In this document: positions 19,022 to 28,287 of the stretch, one piece after another
How the letters are laid out: each line of letters starts with the position of its first letter
Position numbering within the stretch: position 1 is the first letter of the stretch
From: Phormidium tenue FACHB-1050
GTDB lineage: Bacteria > Cyanobacteriota > Cyanobacteriia > Pseudanabaenales > Pseudanabaenaceae
DNA length: 64,000 nucleotides
Direction: 5' to 3'
Assembly (NCBI RefSeq): GCF_014696925.1
Contig: NZ_JACJQY010000004.1
Span: 124,001 to 188,000 of the forward strand
Position numbers and translations under genes: made by a program
The notes under the pieces: model-generated
The model's input: only the letters and a program-made list of their open reading frames with translations
Databases searched by the model: none
Told to the model about the DNA's origin: nothing

Positions 19022-19236
19022 AAAGAATACCCTCCGCATTGCGGCTACTACCCACAAGTCCTAAAACCTAGCTAAATCAAGAATCAATCGCCCCCTAGCC
19101 CCCAATTCTAGGGGGACAAGAAATATTATTATTTCAAAGTCCCCCAGAATTGAGGGACTTAGGGGGATTAGATAGATTGAAACGAAGATAGGGAGACTTG
19201 AATATACAGGCTAGCGAGTTGCGGAGGGTATTTTTT
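19022..19236. repeat. Nested quasi-palindrome, about 215 bp
   Basis: Outer arms AAAGAATACCCTCCGCA (19022-19038) and its near complement (19220-19236) enclose a second pair of arms (19091-19117 and 19139-19166), which are imperfect complements rich in CCCCC/GGGGG. The layout suggests a defective MITE-like element between carB and the CHAT gene. The spacer from 19237 to 19405 shows nothing else I can name. Confidence 0.7.
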
Positions 19237-19418
19237 GTTGCGCTTAGAGAATGTTCACTCAGATCTTGCACCTGTTTGAGAGGGTTGAAGGGCAATAGAT
19301 AGGATGTTGTTAAGATCTCAGTTATCTTTTTTGTAACGATCGCCTGTTTTGGAGAATATCGCTTTATGCTGGCTGGTAAGCAACTACGGGTTTTGATGTA
19401 AATGTGAGGATGTGGGCA

Positions 19419-22304
19419 ATGAAGAAGATTGTTGGCATTGCGATGTTGACCTTTTTGTCTTGTGGGCAAGTGCAGATAGTGATGAGTGAGAGCGCCCAAG
19501 CACAAACAACACAAGACCGTAAAGCGGAAGCAGATCGACTGTTGCAACAAGGAAATCAGCAATATCAAATTAGCCAGTTTGAGACAGCATTTCAGTCATG
19601 GCAGCAAGCATTGAGCATTTATTACGAAATCAAAGATAGACAAGGCGAGGGAGCAGTCCTTGGAAATCTTGGTCTTGCTTACTATTTTCTCGGCAATTAT
19701 GAAAAAGCCATTGAATATCATCAAAAAGCATTAGCAAGCTTATGGGAAATCAAAGACAGACAAGGTGAGGGCACAGTTCTTGGCAATCTTGGTCTTGCTT
19801 ACTATTCTCTCGGCAACTATGAAAAAGCCATTGAATATCATCAAAAAGCATTAGGAATTGCAAGAGAAATCAAAAATAAATTGGGAGAAGGAAATGCTCT
19901 TGGGAATCTTGGTCTTGTTTACTACTCTCTCGGCAACTACGAAAAAGCTATTAATTATCATCAGCAAAGGTTAGCAATTGCAAGAGAAATCAAGGATAGG
20001 GAAGGAGAAGGACAGTCACTTGGTAATCTTGGTCTTGCTTACGATGCCCTTGGGAACTATGACAAAGCCATTGAGTTTCATCAACAACAGTTATCGCTTG
20101 CAAAAGAAATAAAAGATAGGCGAGGAGAAGGACAGTCGCTTGGTAATCTTGGTATTGCTTACGATGCCCTTGGGAACTATGACAAAGCCATTGAGTTTCA
20201 TCAACAAGCTTTAGCAATTGCAAGGGATATTAAAGATATACAAAGAGAAGGTCAAATACTCGGTAATCTTGGTCTTGCTTATCATGCTCTAAGCAACTAC
20301 GGCAAAGCCATTGATTATCAGCAACAGCGCTTAGCAATCGCAAGAGAAATCAAAGATAGACGAGGAGAAGGACAATCGCTTGGTAATCTTGGTATTGCTT
20401 ACGATGCCCTTGGCAACTATAGCAAAGCCATTGATTATCAGCAACAGCGCTTAGCAATCGCAAGAGAAATCAAAGATAGACGAGGAGAAGGACAGTCACT
20501 TGGCAATCTTGGTCTTTCTTACAATAAACTTGGTAACCACGTCAAAGCCATTGATTTCTATCAACAAGCTTTAGCAATTGCAAGAGAAATCAAAGTCAGA
20601 CTCGGAGAGAAAAATGCATTGGGAGGACTCAGTCTTTCTTACTTTCGGCTCGGAAACTATGACAACGCCATTAAATATGAACAACAAGCCTTAGCGATCG
20701 CAAGAGAACTCAAAGATAAGCAAGGAGAGGGACAGGCTCTAGGAAATCTCGGAGCTACTTATTATGTTCTTGGTCATTATGACAAAGCTATTGATTACTA
20801 TTCGCAAGCTTTAGAAATTGTACGAGAAACTAAAGATAGAGATGGCGAAGGGATTGTTCTCCAAAATATTGGGGTTCTACTTAGCAATCAAAATCAATCT
20901 GAACTCGCTATTCTTTTTTACAAACAATCGGTTAATGTAAGAGAATCAATCCGTAAAGATATCAAAAAGCTTAATAAAGAAGAACAGCAATCCTATACCA
21001 ACACCATTACAAGTAGTTATCGTCGCTTAGCCAATTTGTTGATTAAGCAAGATCGAATCGTGGAAGCACTCCAAGTCCTTGATCTCCTCAAAGTCCAAGA
21101 ACTCGAAGACTATTTCAAAAATATCAAAGGCAGTGACAGATCGGCGCAAGGAGTCCGACTTTTAGAACCAGAGAAAGCTATGAGCGATAAGCTATTAGCG
21201 GTTAGTTTTGAGAATAGTCTTGAAATTAACAGCCAACTTGCTAACAAAATCCAACAACTTCCCAAATCAGAAATCAACAAAGTACCCGACTATCTCCAAA
21301 AAATCCCTCAAGGCACAGCCTTACTTTATCCCTTGATTTTAGGAGACAGACTCGAAATCATCCTCTTCTCACCCAACACCACCCCCATCAGCCGCACCGT
21401 CAAAATCTCTCAAAAAGAACTAGAAACCCTAGTGACTGATTTTAGAGCCACACTCCTTGATGCTGGCTCTGAAGACGTCAAAGAACCTGCGGCACAACTA
21501 TACCAATTACTGATTAAACCCATCGAAGCCGAACTAGTCCAAGCTAAAACCACCACAATTCTGTATGCACCCGATGGCATCTTGCGATATATTCCCATCG
21601 CTGCACTCTATGACGGCAAACAATGGCTAGCAGAGAAATACCGCATTAGTAATCTAATCTCCTATAGCCTCTTTGACTTTTCCGCACAACCTAAAAACTC
21701 ACCCAACATCCTTGCAGGAGCCTTTGGTGGTAAAGCAGGAGAGCAAAAGCATGGACAAACAGCCTTACCCGCAACCCTTAAGGAAGTTCAAGCGATCGCA
21801 AATTCATTCACAAACTCAGTTACCTTAATCGAAGAAAACTTTAGCCGACAAGCGATTGAATCGAAATTCAAAAATCATAATATTCTGCATCTCGCCACCC
21901 ATGCCGAATTCAACATAGGTGTACCAGACAACTCCTTCATCATTTTTGGCAATGGTGACAAAATCCGTCTCAATGAAATCACCGACTGGCAAATTCCGAA
22001 TATAGATTTGATTGTGTTGAGTGCTTGTCAGACTGGAGTGGGTAAGCTCGGCGATGGTGTAGAAATTTTAGGATTTGGCTATCAAGTCCAAAAAGCAGGA
22101 GCAAAAAATGCGATCGCCTCACTCTGGAAAGTTGATGATGCTGGTACACAAGCCTTAATGGTTGCCTTTTATGATGAACTCAAAAAAGGCAATGTTACTA
22201 GTACAGAAGCATTACATAGAGCGCAAGTTTCTCTAATCAAATCATCAGAGTTTAATCATCCAAATTATTGGTCAGCATTTTTTGCGATCGGCAATGGGTT
22301 GTAG
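19419..22304 (+). CDS. Exported TPR-CHAT protease-like protein, first paralogue
   Basis: The product is about 961 residues. Its N-terminus is a signal peptide (MKKIVGIAMLTFLSC, then SAQAQTT); cleavage after AQA or a lipoprotein Cys are both possible. Residues about 60-480 are ten or eleven 40-residue TPR units (GEGxxLGNLGLAYxxLGNYxKAI). The C-terminal third is a CHAT domain, a caspase-like fold, with catalytic His in HLATHAEF and Cys in LSACQTGVGKLGDG. Both catalytic residues are present. I prefer ATG at 19419 because GAGGA at 19406-19410 is 8 bases upstream; GTG at 19404 is in frame. A close paralogue follows. Substrate is unknown. Confidence 0.88.
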   Translation: MKKIVGIAMLTFLSCGQVQIVMSESAQAQTTQDRKAEADRLLQQGNQQYQISQFETAFQSWQQALSIYYEIKDRQGEGAVLGNLGLAYYFLGNYEKAIEYHQKALASLWEIKDRQGEGTVLGNLGLAYYSLGNYEKAIEYHQKALGIAREIKNKLGEGNALGNLGLVYYSLGNYEKAINYHQQRLAIAREIKDREGEGQSLGNLGLAYDALGNYDKAIEFHQQQLSLAKEIKDRRGEGQSLGNLGIAYDALGNYDKAIEFHQQALAIARDIKDIQREGQILGNLGLAYHALSNYGKAIDYQQQRLAIAREIKDRRGEGQSLGNLGIAYDALGNYSKAIDYQQQRLAIAREIKDRRGEGQSLGNLGLSYNKLGNHVKAIDFYQQALAIAREIKVRLGEKNALGGLSLSYFRLGNYDNAIKYEQQALAIARELKDKQGEGQALGNLGATYYVLGHYDKAIDYYSQALEIVRETKDRDGEGIVLQNIGVLLSNQNQSELAILFYKQSVNVRESIRKDIKKLNKEEQQSYTNTITSSYRRLANLLIKQDRIVEALQVLDLLKVQELEDYFKNIKGSDRSAQGVRLLEPEKAMSDKLLAVSFENSLEINSQLANKIQQLPKSEINKVPDYLQKIPQGTALLYPLILGDRLEIILFSPNTTPISRTVKISQKELETLVTDFRATLLDAGSEDVKEPAAQLYQLLIKPIEAELVQAKTTTILYAPDGILRYIPIAALYDGKQWLAEKYRISNLISYSLFDFSAQPKNSPNILAGAFGGKAGEQKHGQTALPATLKEVQAIANSFTNSVTLIEENFSRQAIESKFKNHNILHLATHAEFNIGVPDNSFIIFGNGDKIRLNEITDWQIPNIDLIVLSACQTGVGKLGDGVEILGFGYQVQKAGAKNAIASLWKVDDAGTQALMVAFYDELKKGNVTSTEALHRAQVSLIKSSEFNHPNYWSAFFAIGNGL
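19625..20850 (+). repeat. Tandem 120-bp repeats encoding TPR units
   Basis: About ten units of 120 bp, each beginning near GAAATCAAAGATAGA and containing GGTAATCTTGGT...GCTTAC. Neighbouring units around 20100-20520 are nearly identical at DNA level, so recent duplication or gene conversion is likely. No spacer structure as in CRISPR. Confidence 0.9.
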
Positions 22305-22338
22305 TCATTTGTTAAGTATCTCAGCATAGTTATAAAAT

Positions 22339-22391
22339 AAGCCCAAATTGCTGTTTCGCTAGCGTAGCTAGCGGAACAGCAATTTGGGTTT
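22339..22391. repeat. 25-bp hairpin between the two CHAT genes
   Basis: Arms 22339-22363 and 22367-22391 pair around GTA with two G-T wobbles. It contains CGCTAGC-GTA-GCTAGCG at the centre. It has no T-run. Confidence 0.82.
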
Positions 22392-22455
22392 AAAGTTTAG
22401 ATGGACTGTTGTGAGGCGCAATCAAATTTTGTGATTTAGGAGGACAGTTTTTGCC

Positions 22456-24984
22456 ATGAATAAAGGTTTGGGCGCGATCGCATTGGTCACTCTTTTGTCT
22501 TGCTTGTCCGTAACAACATTAGGTAGCGATCGCCTATGGGCGCAAGAAGCATCTGACAGCAGAGCAGAAGCAGGTAGATTGCTAAACCAAGGATTGCAGC
22601 AATATCGCAATAATCAGACTCAAGCCGCCTTTCAGACATGGCAGAAGACCCTGCAAATTTATCGAGAGATCAAAGACCGTGCAGGCGAAGGAAAAGTACT
22701 GAACAATTTCGGCATTGCGTACTACATGCTGGGACAGTACGACAAATCAGTTAATTTTTTTCAACAGCGTTTAGCGATCGCCCGCGAACTCAATGATCGC
22801 AAAGGTGAAGCCAATGCCCTCGACAGTCTTGGACTTAACTACATCCTCCTAGGACAGTACGAAAAAGCGATCGCCATCTACCAACAAGCAGTGGCGATCT
22901 TCCAAGAACTTAACGATCGCCAGAATGAAGGAAATGCTGTCGGAAATCTTGGCATCGCTTACCGTGAACTAGGGAAATATCAGAAAGCAATCAATTTCCA
23001 TCAACAACAGTTAACCATTACTCGCGAAATCAAAGACCGTGCAGGGGAGGGGCGAGCGCTCGGTGGGCTTGGCATTGTTTACCGCGAATTAGGTCAGTAC
23101 CAAAAAGCAATTACCTTTTACGAACAGGACTTGGCGATCGCTCGCGAATTTAAAGACCTTAATGGTCAAGGCAGGGCTTTCAACAACCTTGGCATCGCCT
23201 ATGGTGATTTACTGAAATACAAAGAAGCCGTTACCTTTTATCAACAGGCTCTAGAAATATTCCGCGATATTGAAAATCGCAAGGAAGAAGGAAGCACCCT
23301 CGGTAATCTTGGCATTGCGTATCGCGAACTGGGTCAGTACCAAAAAGCCCTCACCTTCCACCAACAACAACTAGCGATCGCCTATGCAATCAAAGATCGT
23401 GTCACTGAGGGCAAAGCCGTTGGTGGGCTTGGCATTATTTACAACAAACTCAGACAGTACGACAAAGCGCTCCCATTTTATCTGAGAGACTTAGCGATCG
23501 CGCTCGAACTTGGCGATCGGCGCGGAGAAGGGAGAGTATTCAATAACTTGGGGGTAATCTTTGCCGACCTCGACCAAACCACATTGTCTATCCTTGCTTA
23601 CAAGCAATCAGTAAATATCCAAGAATCGATCCGCAAAGATCTGCGCGGACTGAGTAAAGAAGAACAGAAGTCTTTTTTGGATACAGTTGCCCGCACCTAT
23701 CGCCATCTTGCCAGTCTACTACTAATGCAAGGACGAGTAATAGAAGCTCTACAAGTCCTCGATCTCCTGAAAGTACAAGAGCTAGAAGACTATCTCAAAA
23801 ATGTGAAAGGGAATGATAGAACAGCTCAAGGAGTAAAGCTCTTAGAACCAGAGACAGTGACTGCTCGTCAATTGTCGCTTTTAAAGTTGGAGGATAGCGC
23901 GGAAATCAATCTACAACTTGCTAATCAGATCCGCCAAATCCCTAGATCAGAGCTAAACAAAATTCCCGACTATCTGCAACAAATTCCTCAAGGTACAGTA
24001 CTGCTCTATCCATTGATTTTAAGCGATCGCCTTGAGCTAATCCTTTTCTCTCCCAATTCTCCTCCCCTCAACCACACTGTCAAAATCTCCCAAAAAGAAC
24101 TAAAAGACTTAATTAATAATTATAGAACGGGACTGCTCGATACAACTTCTGAAGATTATAAAGCTGCGGCTGTTGCCCTTTACAATCTACTGATCAAACC
24201 CATCGAAGCAGAACTCATCCGATCCAAAGCCAAGACGATTCTCTACGCACCTGATGGGCAAATGCGATATGTTCCCCTTGCCGCTCTATATGATGGCAAA
24301 AAATGGCTAATTGAAAAATATCAAATCAGTAACCTGATCGCCTATAGCCTATCTGACTTTTCCCCAAAGCCTAAAACTCAGCCTAATATCCTAGCAGGAG
24401 CGTTTGGTGGGAAAGCAGGGGAGAAAAGATTTGGACAATTGGGATTACCTGCTACGCTCAAAGAAGTCCAAGCGATCGCCAATTCATTCCAAAATTCCGT
24501 TACCTTAACCGAAGATCAGTTTAGTCGCCAAGCGCTCGAGTCTAAATTCAAAAACCACAACATTCTCCATCTTGCCTCCCATGCCGAATTTAATACTGGC
24601 GCACCAGACAACTCCTTCATTATCTTTGGCAATGGTGATAAAATCCGCTTAAATGAGATCAGCGATTGGCAAATTCCCAATATAGATTTAGTTATACTCA
24701 GCGCTTGCCAGACTGGTGTTGGCAAGCTTGGTGATGGAGTAGAAGTTTTAGGATTTGGTTATCAAGTCCAAAAGGCAGGAGCAAAACAGGCGATCGCCTC
24801 ACTCTGGAAAGTTGATGATGCAGGCACACAGGTGCTCATGGAAGCATTTTACCAAGAACTCAAGAAAGGTAATATCACCTCCACCGAAGCATTACAACGC
24901 GCCCAAATATCCCTGATTAAATCTCCAAATTACAATCATCCAAATTATTGGTCAGCATTTTTTGCGATCGGTAATGGACTGTAA
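22456..24984 (+). CDS. Exported TPR-CHAT protease-like protein, second paralogue
   Basis: This 842-residue protein mirrors its upstream neighbour: signal peptide (MNKGLGAIALVTLLSC, then LWAQEAS; LLSC could also be a lipobox), about eight TPR units of 40 residues, and a C-terminal CHAT domain with HLASHAEF and LSACQTGVGKLGDG. The last 350 residues are very similar in both proteins while the TPR number differs, so repeat gain or loss has followed gene duplication. AGGAGG at 22438-22443 supports ATG at 22456. Likely periplasmic or envelope-associated, which argues against a cytoplasmic gRAMP/Craspase-like role. Confidence 0.88.
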   Translation: MNKGLGAIALVTLLSCLSVTTLGSDRLWAQEASDSRAEAGRLLNQGLQQYRNNQTQAAFQTWQKTLQIYREIKDRAGEGKVLNNFGIAYYMLGQYDKSVNFFQQRLAIARELNDRKGEANALDSLGLNYILLGQYEKAIAIYQQAVAIFQELNDRQNEGNAVGNLGIAYRELGKYQKAINFHQQQLTITREIKDRAGEGRALGGLGIVYRELGQYQKAITFYEQDLAIAREFKDLNGQGRAFNNLGIAYGDLLKYKEAVTFYQQALEIFRDIENRKEEGSTLGNLGIAYRELGQYQKALTFHQQQLAIAYAIKDRVTEGKAVGGLGIIYNKLRQYDKALPFYLRDLAIALELGDRRGEGRVFNNLGVIFADLDQTTLSILAYKQSVNIQESIRKDLRGLSKEEQKSFLDTVARTYRHLASLLLMQGRVIEALQVLDLLKVQELEDYLKNVKGNDRTAQGVKLLEPETVTARQLSLLKLEDSAEINLQLANQIRQIPRSELNKIPDYLQQIPQGTVLLYPLILSDRLELILFSPNSPPLNHTVKISQKELKDLINNYRTGLLDTTSEDYKAAAVALYNLLIKPIEAELIRSKAKTILYAPDGQMRYVPLAALYDGKKWLIEKYQISNLIAYSLSDFSPKPKTQPNILAGAFGGKAGEKRFGQLGLPATLKEVQAIANSFQNSVTLTEDQFSRQALESKFKNHNILHLASHAEFNTGAPDNSFIIFGNGDKIRLNEISDWQIPNIDLVILSACQTGVGKLGDGVEVLGFGYQVQKAGAKQAIASLWKVDDAGTQVLMEAFYQELKKGNITSTEALQRAQISLIKSPNYNHPNYWSAFFAIGNGL

Positions 24985-25013
24985 GGGCAATTCATGAATT
25001 GCCCTTACAGTCC
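24976..25013. repeat. 38-bp perfect palindrome across the CHAT stop codon
   Basis: GGACTGTAAGGGCAATTCA is followed directly by its exact complement. The stop codon TAA (24982-24984) lies in the left arm, so the palindrome includes the last codon of the gene. Confidence 0.9.
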
Positions 25014-25105
25014 AAAACTAAAAATGGCTCCGCCATTTTTAGTTTTAAAACCCTTACAGGGTTTGGTTTTTAATTCACAAAAGTGTTGGCTCACTTTTGT
25101 GAATT
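25014..25105. repeat. Composite three-hairpin repeat, copy 1
   Basis: Three stems in a row: 25014-25046 (15-bp arms, ATGGC...GCCAT inside), 25048-25064 (AAACCCT-TAC-AGGGTTT) and 25072-25105 (14-bp arms). The same order and core words occur at 45050-45156 with paired changes in the arms. Confidence 0.85.
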
Positions 25106-25122
25106 AGTATAAAACATAATTT

Positions 25123-25189
25123 AACGTGAGTTCGATAAGCTATTTGCGGCGTGCTTCGCACGCCGCAAATAGCTTATCGAACTCACGTT
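25123..25189. repeat. 67-bp hairpin with 32-bp perfect stem
   Basis: Arms 25123-25154 and 25158-25189 pair exactly around TTC, with GCTTCGC at the centre. It ends 3 bases before the stop of the methyltransferase gene on the minus strand and has no T-run. Confidence 0.92.
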
Positions 25190-25192
25190 GAT

Positions 25193-26143
25193 TTAAGCTA
25201 CTTTCGCAATTACAGTGCGATGACGTGGTGAATTCGCAGTGATGCAGGGAGCCTCAAACCCTGCGGCAACTAGTTCAGAGGCAAGATCAAAGGAAAAATA
25301 TTGATCGAGATAGGGTTCTGTACTTTTGAGTAGAGTCAAAATATAGGGAGGCATCTTGACATAGATATCTGAATAGGGATTCATATCCATGAGAGTGAAG
25401 TAACCATTAGGACGCAAAACACGGCGAATTTCACGGAGTATTTGGCGCGTTGCATCTTGAGGTAGTTCATGGAATAGCAGAAAACAGGATACAAAATCAA
25501 ATGAACTATCAGGTAATCCCGTTTGTTCGGCGGTAGAATGAATCCATTGCACCTGTCCATTTTCGGCTAACTCAGGATGCTTGGTGTGCGTATTGTAATT
25601 AGCGATCGCTAAAAAATGTGGTGATAAATCCAAACCCGTAATTTTGGCTTGAGGATAGGCTTTATGCAATACAAAAGTACTCATGCCTACACTGCAACCA
25701 ATATCGAGAATATCTTGAGGTGGAGTGGCGATCTTCTCTTTGACAATATCAATATAACTTTGACGCAAACGTGCATCACCTTCCACTGGAGGCTGATCAT
25801 CATTCCAAATGCGTGAATGTACAGCATAGGCAGCAACTTCTACTTCCGTTGCAGGCAACCAACCAAGATTCCCTTCTTCGTAGGCATGGAAGTGCTTGAG
25901 ATAATATTCGGGATATTGGATATGAGGATTTTGGACTTGGGCAATTTCGCTATCAAGATCTTGTTTTTGTAAATCAGCGACAATTTGCCGCCAGTTTACG
26001 CCCATTGACTCAGCCCTTTCGATCATCATGTTGCGGGCGCGTTGCTTAGCGATGTTAAATAAAGGCGCGATCGCTAAAATGCCATTTACTAAGCGGGATG
26101 CTAGTCCAATTTTTGGAGTAGTGGCTGAAGTGGTAGAAGTCAT
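25193..26143 (-). CDS. Class I SAM-dependent methyltransferase
   Basis: The 316-residue product has a roughly 120-residue N-terminal helical part and then a Rossmann-type methyltransferase: ILDIGCSVGMSTF (motif I), ITGLDLSPHFL (acidic end of beta 2), FDFVSCFLLFHELP (motif post-II) and VLRPNGYFTLMDMNP. The substrate is not evident. ATG at 26143 (MTSTTSATTPK) is preferred over ATG at 26173. It lies downstream of the carbamoyltransferase on the same strand with a hairpin between them; a joint role in modifying a small molecule is possible but unproven. Confidence 0.85.
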   Translation of the reverse strand: MTSTTSATTPKIGLASRLVNGILAIAPLFNIAKQRARNMMIERAESMGVNWRQIVADLQKQDLDSEIAQVQNPHIQYPEYYLKHFHAYEEGNLGWLPATEVEVAAYAVHSRIWNDDQPPVEGDARLRQSYIDIVKEKIATPPQDILDIGCSVGMSTFVLHKAYPQAKITGLDLSPHFLAIANYNTHTKHPELAENGQVQWIHSTAEQTGLPDSSFDFVSCFLLFHELPQDATRQILREIRRVLRPNGYFTLMDMNPYSDIYVKMPPYILTLLKSTEPYLDQYFSFDLASELVAAGFEAPCITANSPRHRTVIAKVA

Positions 26144-26203
26144 TTTAAACTTTTTAATTATAATCACAGCCATTATATAACTGTCGCCATTCTTGTAGGA
26201 AAT

Positions 26204-26240
26204 ATAGTGTGAGGCAGCGCGAAGCGCTGCCTCACACTAT
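26204..26240. repeat. 17-bp GCGAAGC-centred hairpin
   Basis: Arms 26204-26220 and 26224-26240 pair exactly around GAA. It lies between the carbamoyltransferase stop and the methyltransferase start. Confidence 0.88.
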
Positions 26241-26242
26241 TG

Positions 26243-27985
26243 CTAAGGACGTTCGACATAGTACGAGCCAAGCACGATCACATCCATACTAGTACGCAAA
26301 AAACAGGCGATCGCTTCATTAGGAATCCTGACCACTGGCTCATTTTCGTTTAATGACGTATTTAAAATCATGGGTACGCCTGTGCGTTGAGCAAAGGTAT
26401 TAATCAAGTCCCAGTAAAGTGGATTAGTTCTATAGCTAACGCTTTGTAATCGCCCCGTCCCATCAACATGGGTCACCGCAGGGATTTGCGATCGCTTTTC
26501 GGGCTTAATCTTAAAGACCTTTTCCATGAATGGTGTCGGCTCATCAATCTCAAAATATTCACCAACTTTTTCCTCAAGAATACTGGGGGCAAAAGGTCGA
26601 AATTTCTCGCGAAACTTAATTTTGAGATTAATAATATCGCGCATATCCGCACGGCGAGGGTCAGCTACCAAAGAACGATTACCTAAGGCTCTTGCCCCAA
26701 ATTCCATTCTTCCCTGAAACCAGCCAACGACCTTACCATCACACATCGCATCGACAACTTTTTCTAGCATCACTTGGCGATCGCGTGGTTGATCTAATGG
26801 TAAATAATGCGATCGCAAATTATGTTTAGCGATCGCCTCCAAGCATTCAGCATCACTAAATTCTGAACCCCAATAGCCATGTTCAAGCACAAAATTACGA
26901 GGATGCTTCAGAATTTGATTCCACACGTAAAAAGCTGCACCAAAGCAAGTCCCATTATCGGCAGCACCAACTGGGATATATACCTGCTTGAAGGGAGTCT
27001 TTTGCGTGATTTTCCCGTTAGCGACCGAGTTCATCGCCACACCGCCAGCTAGACAAAGATGATCGCTTTTAGTGCGTTCCCATAAGCGATTGAGGATATG
27101 AAAGATAATTTCTTCAGTGATAACCTGCAATGAGGTAGCAATATTTTGGTGTTTTTCGGTGAGTTCATCTTGAGGCTGGCGAGGTTTACCAAGCAATTTT
27201 TCTAATTTTTGGCTATGAAATGGTAAAACTGTGGGTATTCCTCCAGTCCAATTCATCGATATCCCATTTTTATGATGATTGAAGTACTCAAGATTTAGTT
27301 CTAGCCCATCACCTTGAGGGGAGATAAGTTGGCGCAACTCTTCTAAATACTCAGGCTCTCCATAGGGAGCTAGCCCCATAACTTTATACTCATCTCCATA
27401 GTTAGGAAATCCTAGATAAAGAGTAATTGCGTTATAGAGATATCCTAGAGAATGGGGAAAATAAGTTCGCTCAAAATATTGTAATTGATTCCCTTTTCCT
27501 ACTCCAGAGAGAGTACTCACAAAATCTCCCATGCCATCAATCGATAGAATCGCAGCTTCTTCAAAGGGCGAAACAAAGAATGTACTCGCAAAGTGGGTGG
27601 AGTGATGCTCTAGAGTATGAATTACAGCCTTAATCTTTTCTGGTAATACATTGCAGGCGATCGCTAAATTATCTCGAATTCCTAAGCTTTTGCTTTGCTT
27701 ACCAAAGCGATCAATTAATGAGCTAAGAGAAGGACGCTGTTGTAATGTAACTAGTAACTTGCGGTTGAGATTTGCCTTAGGGTTATAAGAAAGAGCCACA
27801 TGATCTAACTGCGTAACATCAATACCACCAACTTGTAGGCAATAACGAATTGACTCGGATGGGAATCCCGCCCAATGTTTGATTCTTTGAAAGCGCTCTT
27901 CTTCAACAGCAGCAACCATTTGACCGTCTTGGATGAGACTTGCAGAACTATCCCCATGATATGCATTGATGCCCAGAATATTCAT
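26243..27985 (-). CDS. NodU/CmcH-family carbamoyltransferase
   Basis: The 580-residue product starts MNILGINAYHGDSSASLI and has the N-terminal ASKHA-like part with HLSHA-type motif (HTLEHHSTHFAST), LSIDGMGD and LCLAGGVAMN. The C-terminal part holds GRMEFGARALGNRS and PFAPSILEE, the NodU carbamoyltransferase signatures. Such enzymes move carbamoyl from carbamoyl phosphate to a hydroxyl of a sugar, antibiotic or polyketide. ATG at 27985 is chosen because the open extension to 28030 lacks family character. The acceptor is unknown; a SAM methyltransferase gene follows. Confidence 0.92.
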   Translation of the reverse strand: MNILGINAYHGDSSASLIQDGQMVAAVEEERFQRIKHWAGFPSESIRYCLQVGGIDVTQLDHVALSYNPKANLNRKLLVTLQQRPSLSSLIDRFGKQSKSLGIRDNLAIACNVLPEKIKAVIHTLEHHSTHFASTFFVSPFEEAAILSIDGMGDFVSTLSGVGKGNQLQYFERTYFPHSLGYLYNAITLYLGFPNYGDEYKVMGLAPYGEPEYLEELRQLISPQGDGLELNLEYFNHHKNGISMNWTGGIPTVLPFHSQKLEKLLGKPRQPQDELTEKHQNIATSLQVITEEIIFHILNRLWERTKSDHLCLAGGVAMNSVANGKITQKTPFKQVYIPVGAADNGTCFGAAFYVWNQILKHPRNFVLEHGYWGSEFSDAECLEAIAKHNLRSHYLPLDQPRDRQVMLEKVVDAMCDGKVVGWFQGRMEFGARALGNRSLVADPRRADMRDIINLKIKFREKFRPFAPSILEEKVGEYFEIDEPTPFMEKVFKIKPEKRSQIPAVTHVDGTGRLQSVSYRTNPLYWDLINTFAQRTGVPMILNTSLNENEPVVRIPNEAIACFLRTSMDVIVLGSYYVERP

Positions 27986-28064
27986 TAATATTTCATTGGT
28001 GCGACAGTAATTGTCGCAATCATAGAGCAATTGCGTAAAACTTTAATGTTCATAGTTTGATAGC

Positions 28065-28193
28065 AGCAATTCTCATTATGAAACCGATTTTAATGTTTCC
28101 AGCGCCTTTGGCGCTGGAAACATTAAAATCGGTTTTTTGAAAGCCCGCCGTTGAAGGGCTTTCAAAAAACCGATTTTTATAAGGAGAATTGCT
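28065..28193. repeat. Nested cruciform-like repeat with alternative pairing
   Basis: A 26-bp perfect stem (28081-28106 with 28110-28135, TTT loop) is followed by a second stem (28128-28146 with 28156-28174). Both share the ATCGGTTT/AAACCGAT arm, so one strand can pair two ways. An outer pair, AGCAATTCTCATTAT (28065-28079) with 28179-28193, closes the whole structure with one mismatch. Confidence 0.85.
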
Positions 28194-28287
28194 AGATGAG
28201 AATTACTGATTTTTTAGGGTTAAGATCTTAACTGTAATGTTGATTGCTATACAATATTAAAGCTTTTCTAATGGTCGAGTTTTTTCT

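Noticed and set aside
19625-20850. Regular 120-bp repeats as a possible CRISPR array
   Set aside because: The repeats are continuous coding units for TPRs with no repeat-spacer alternation.
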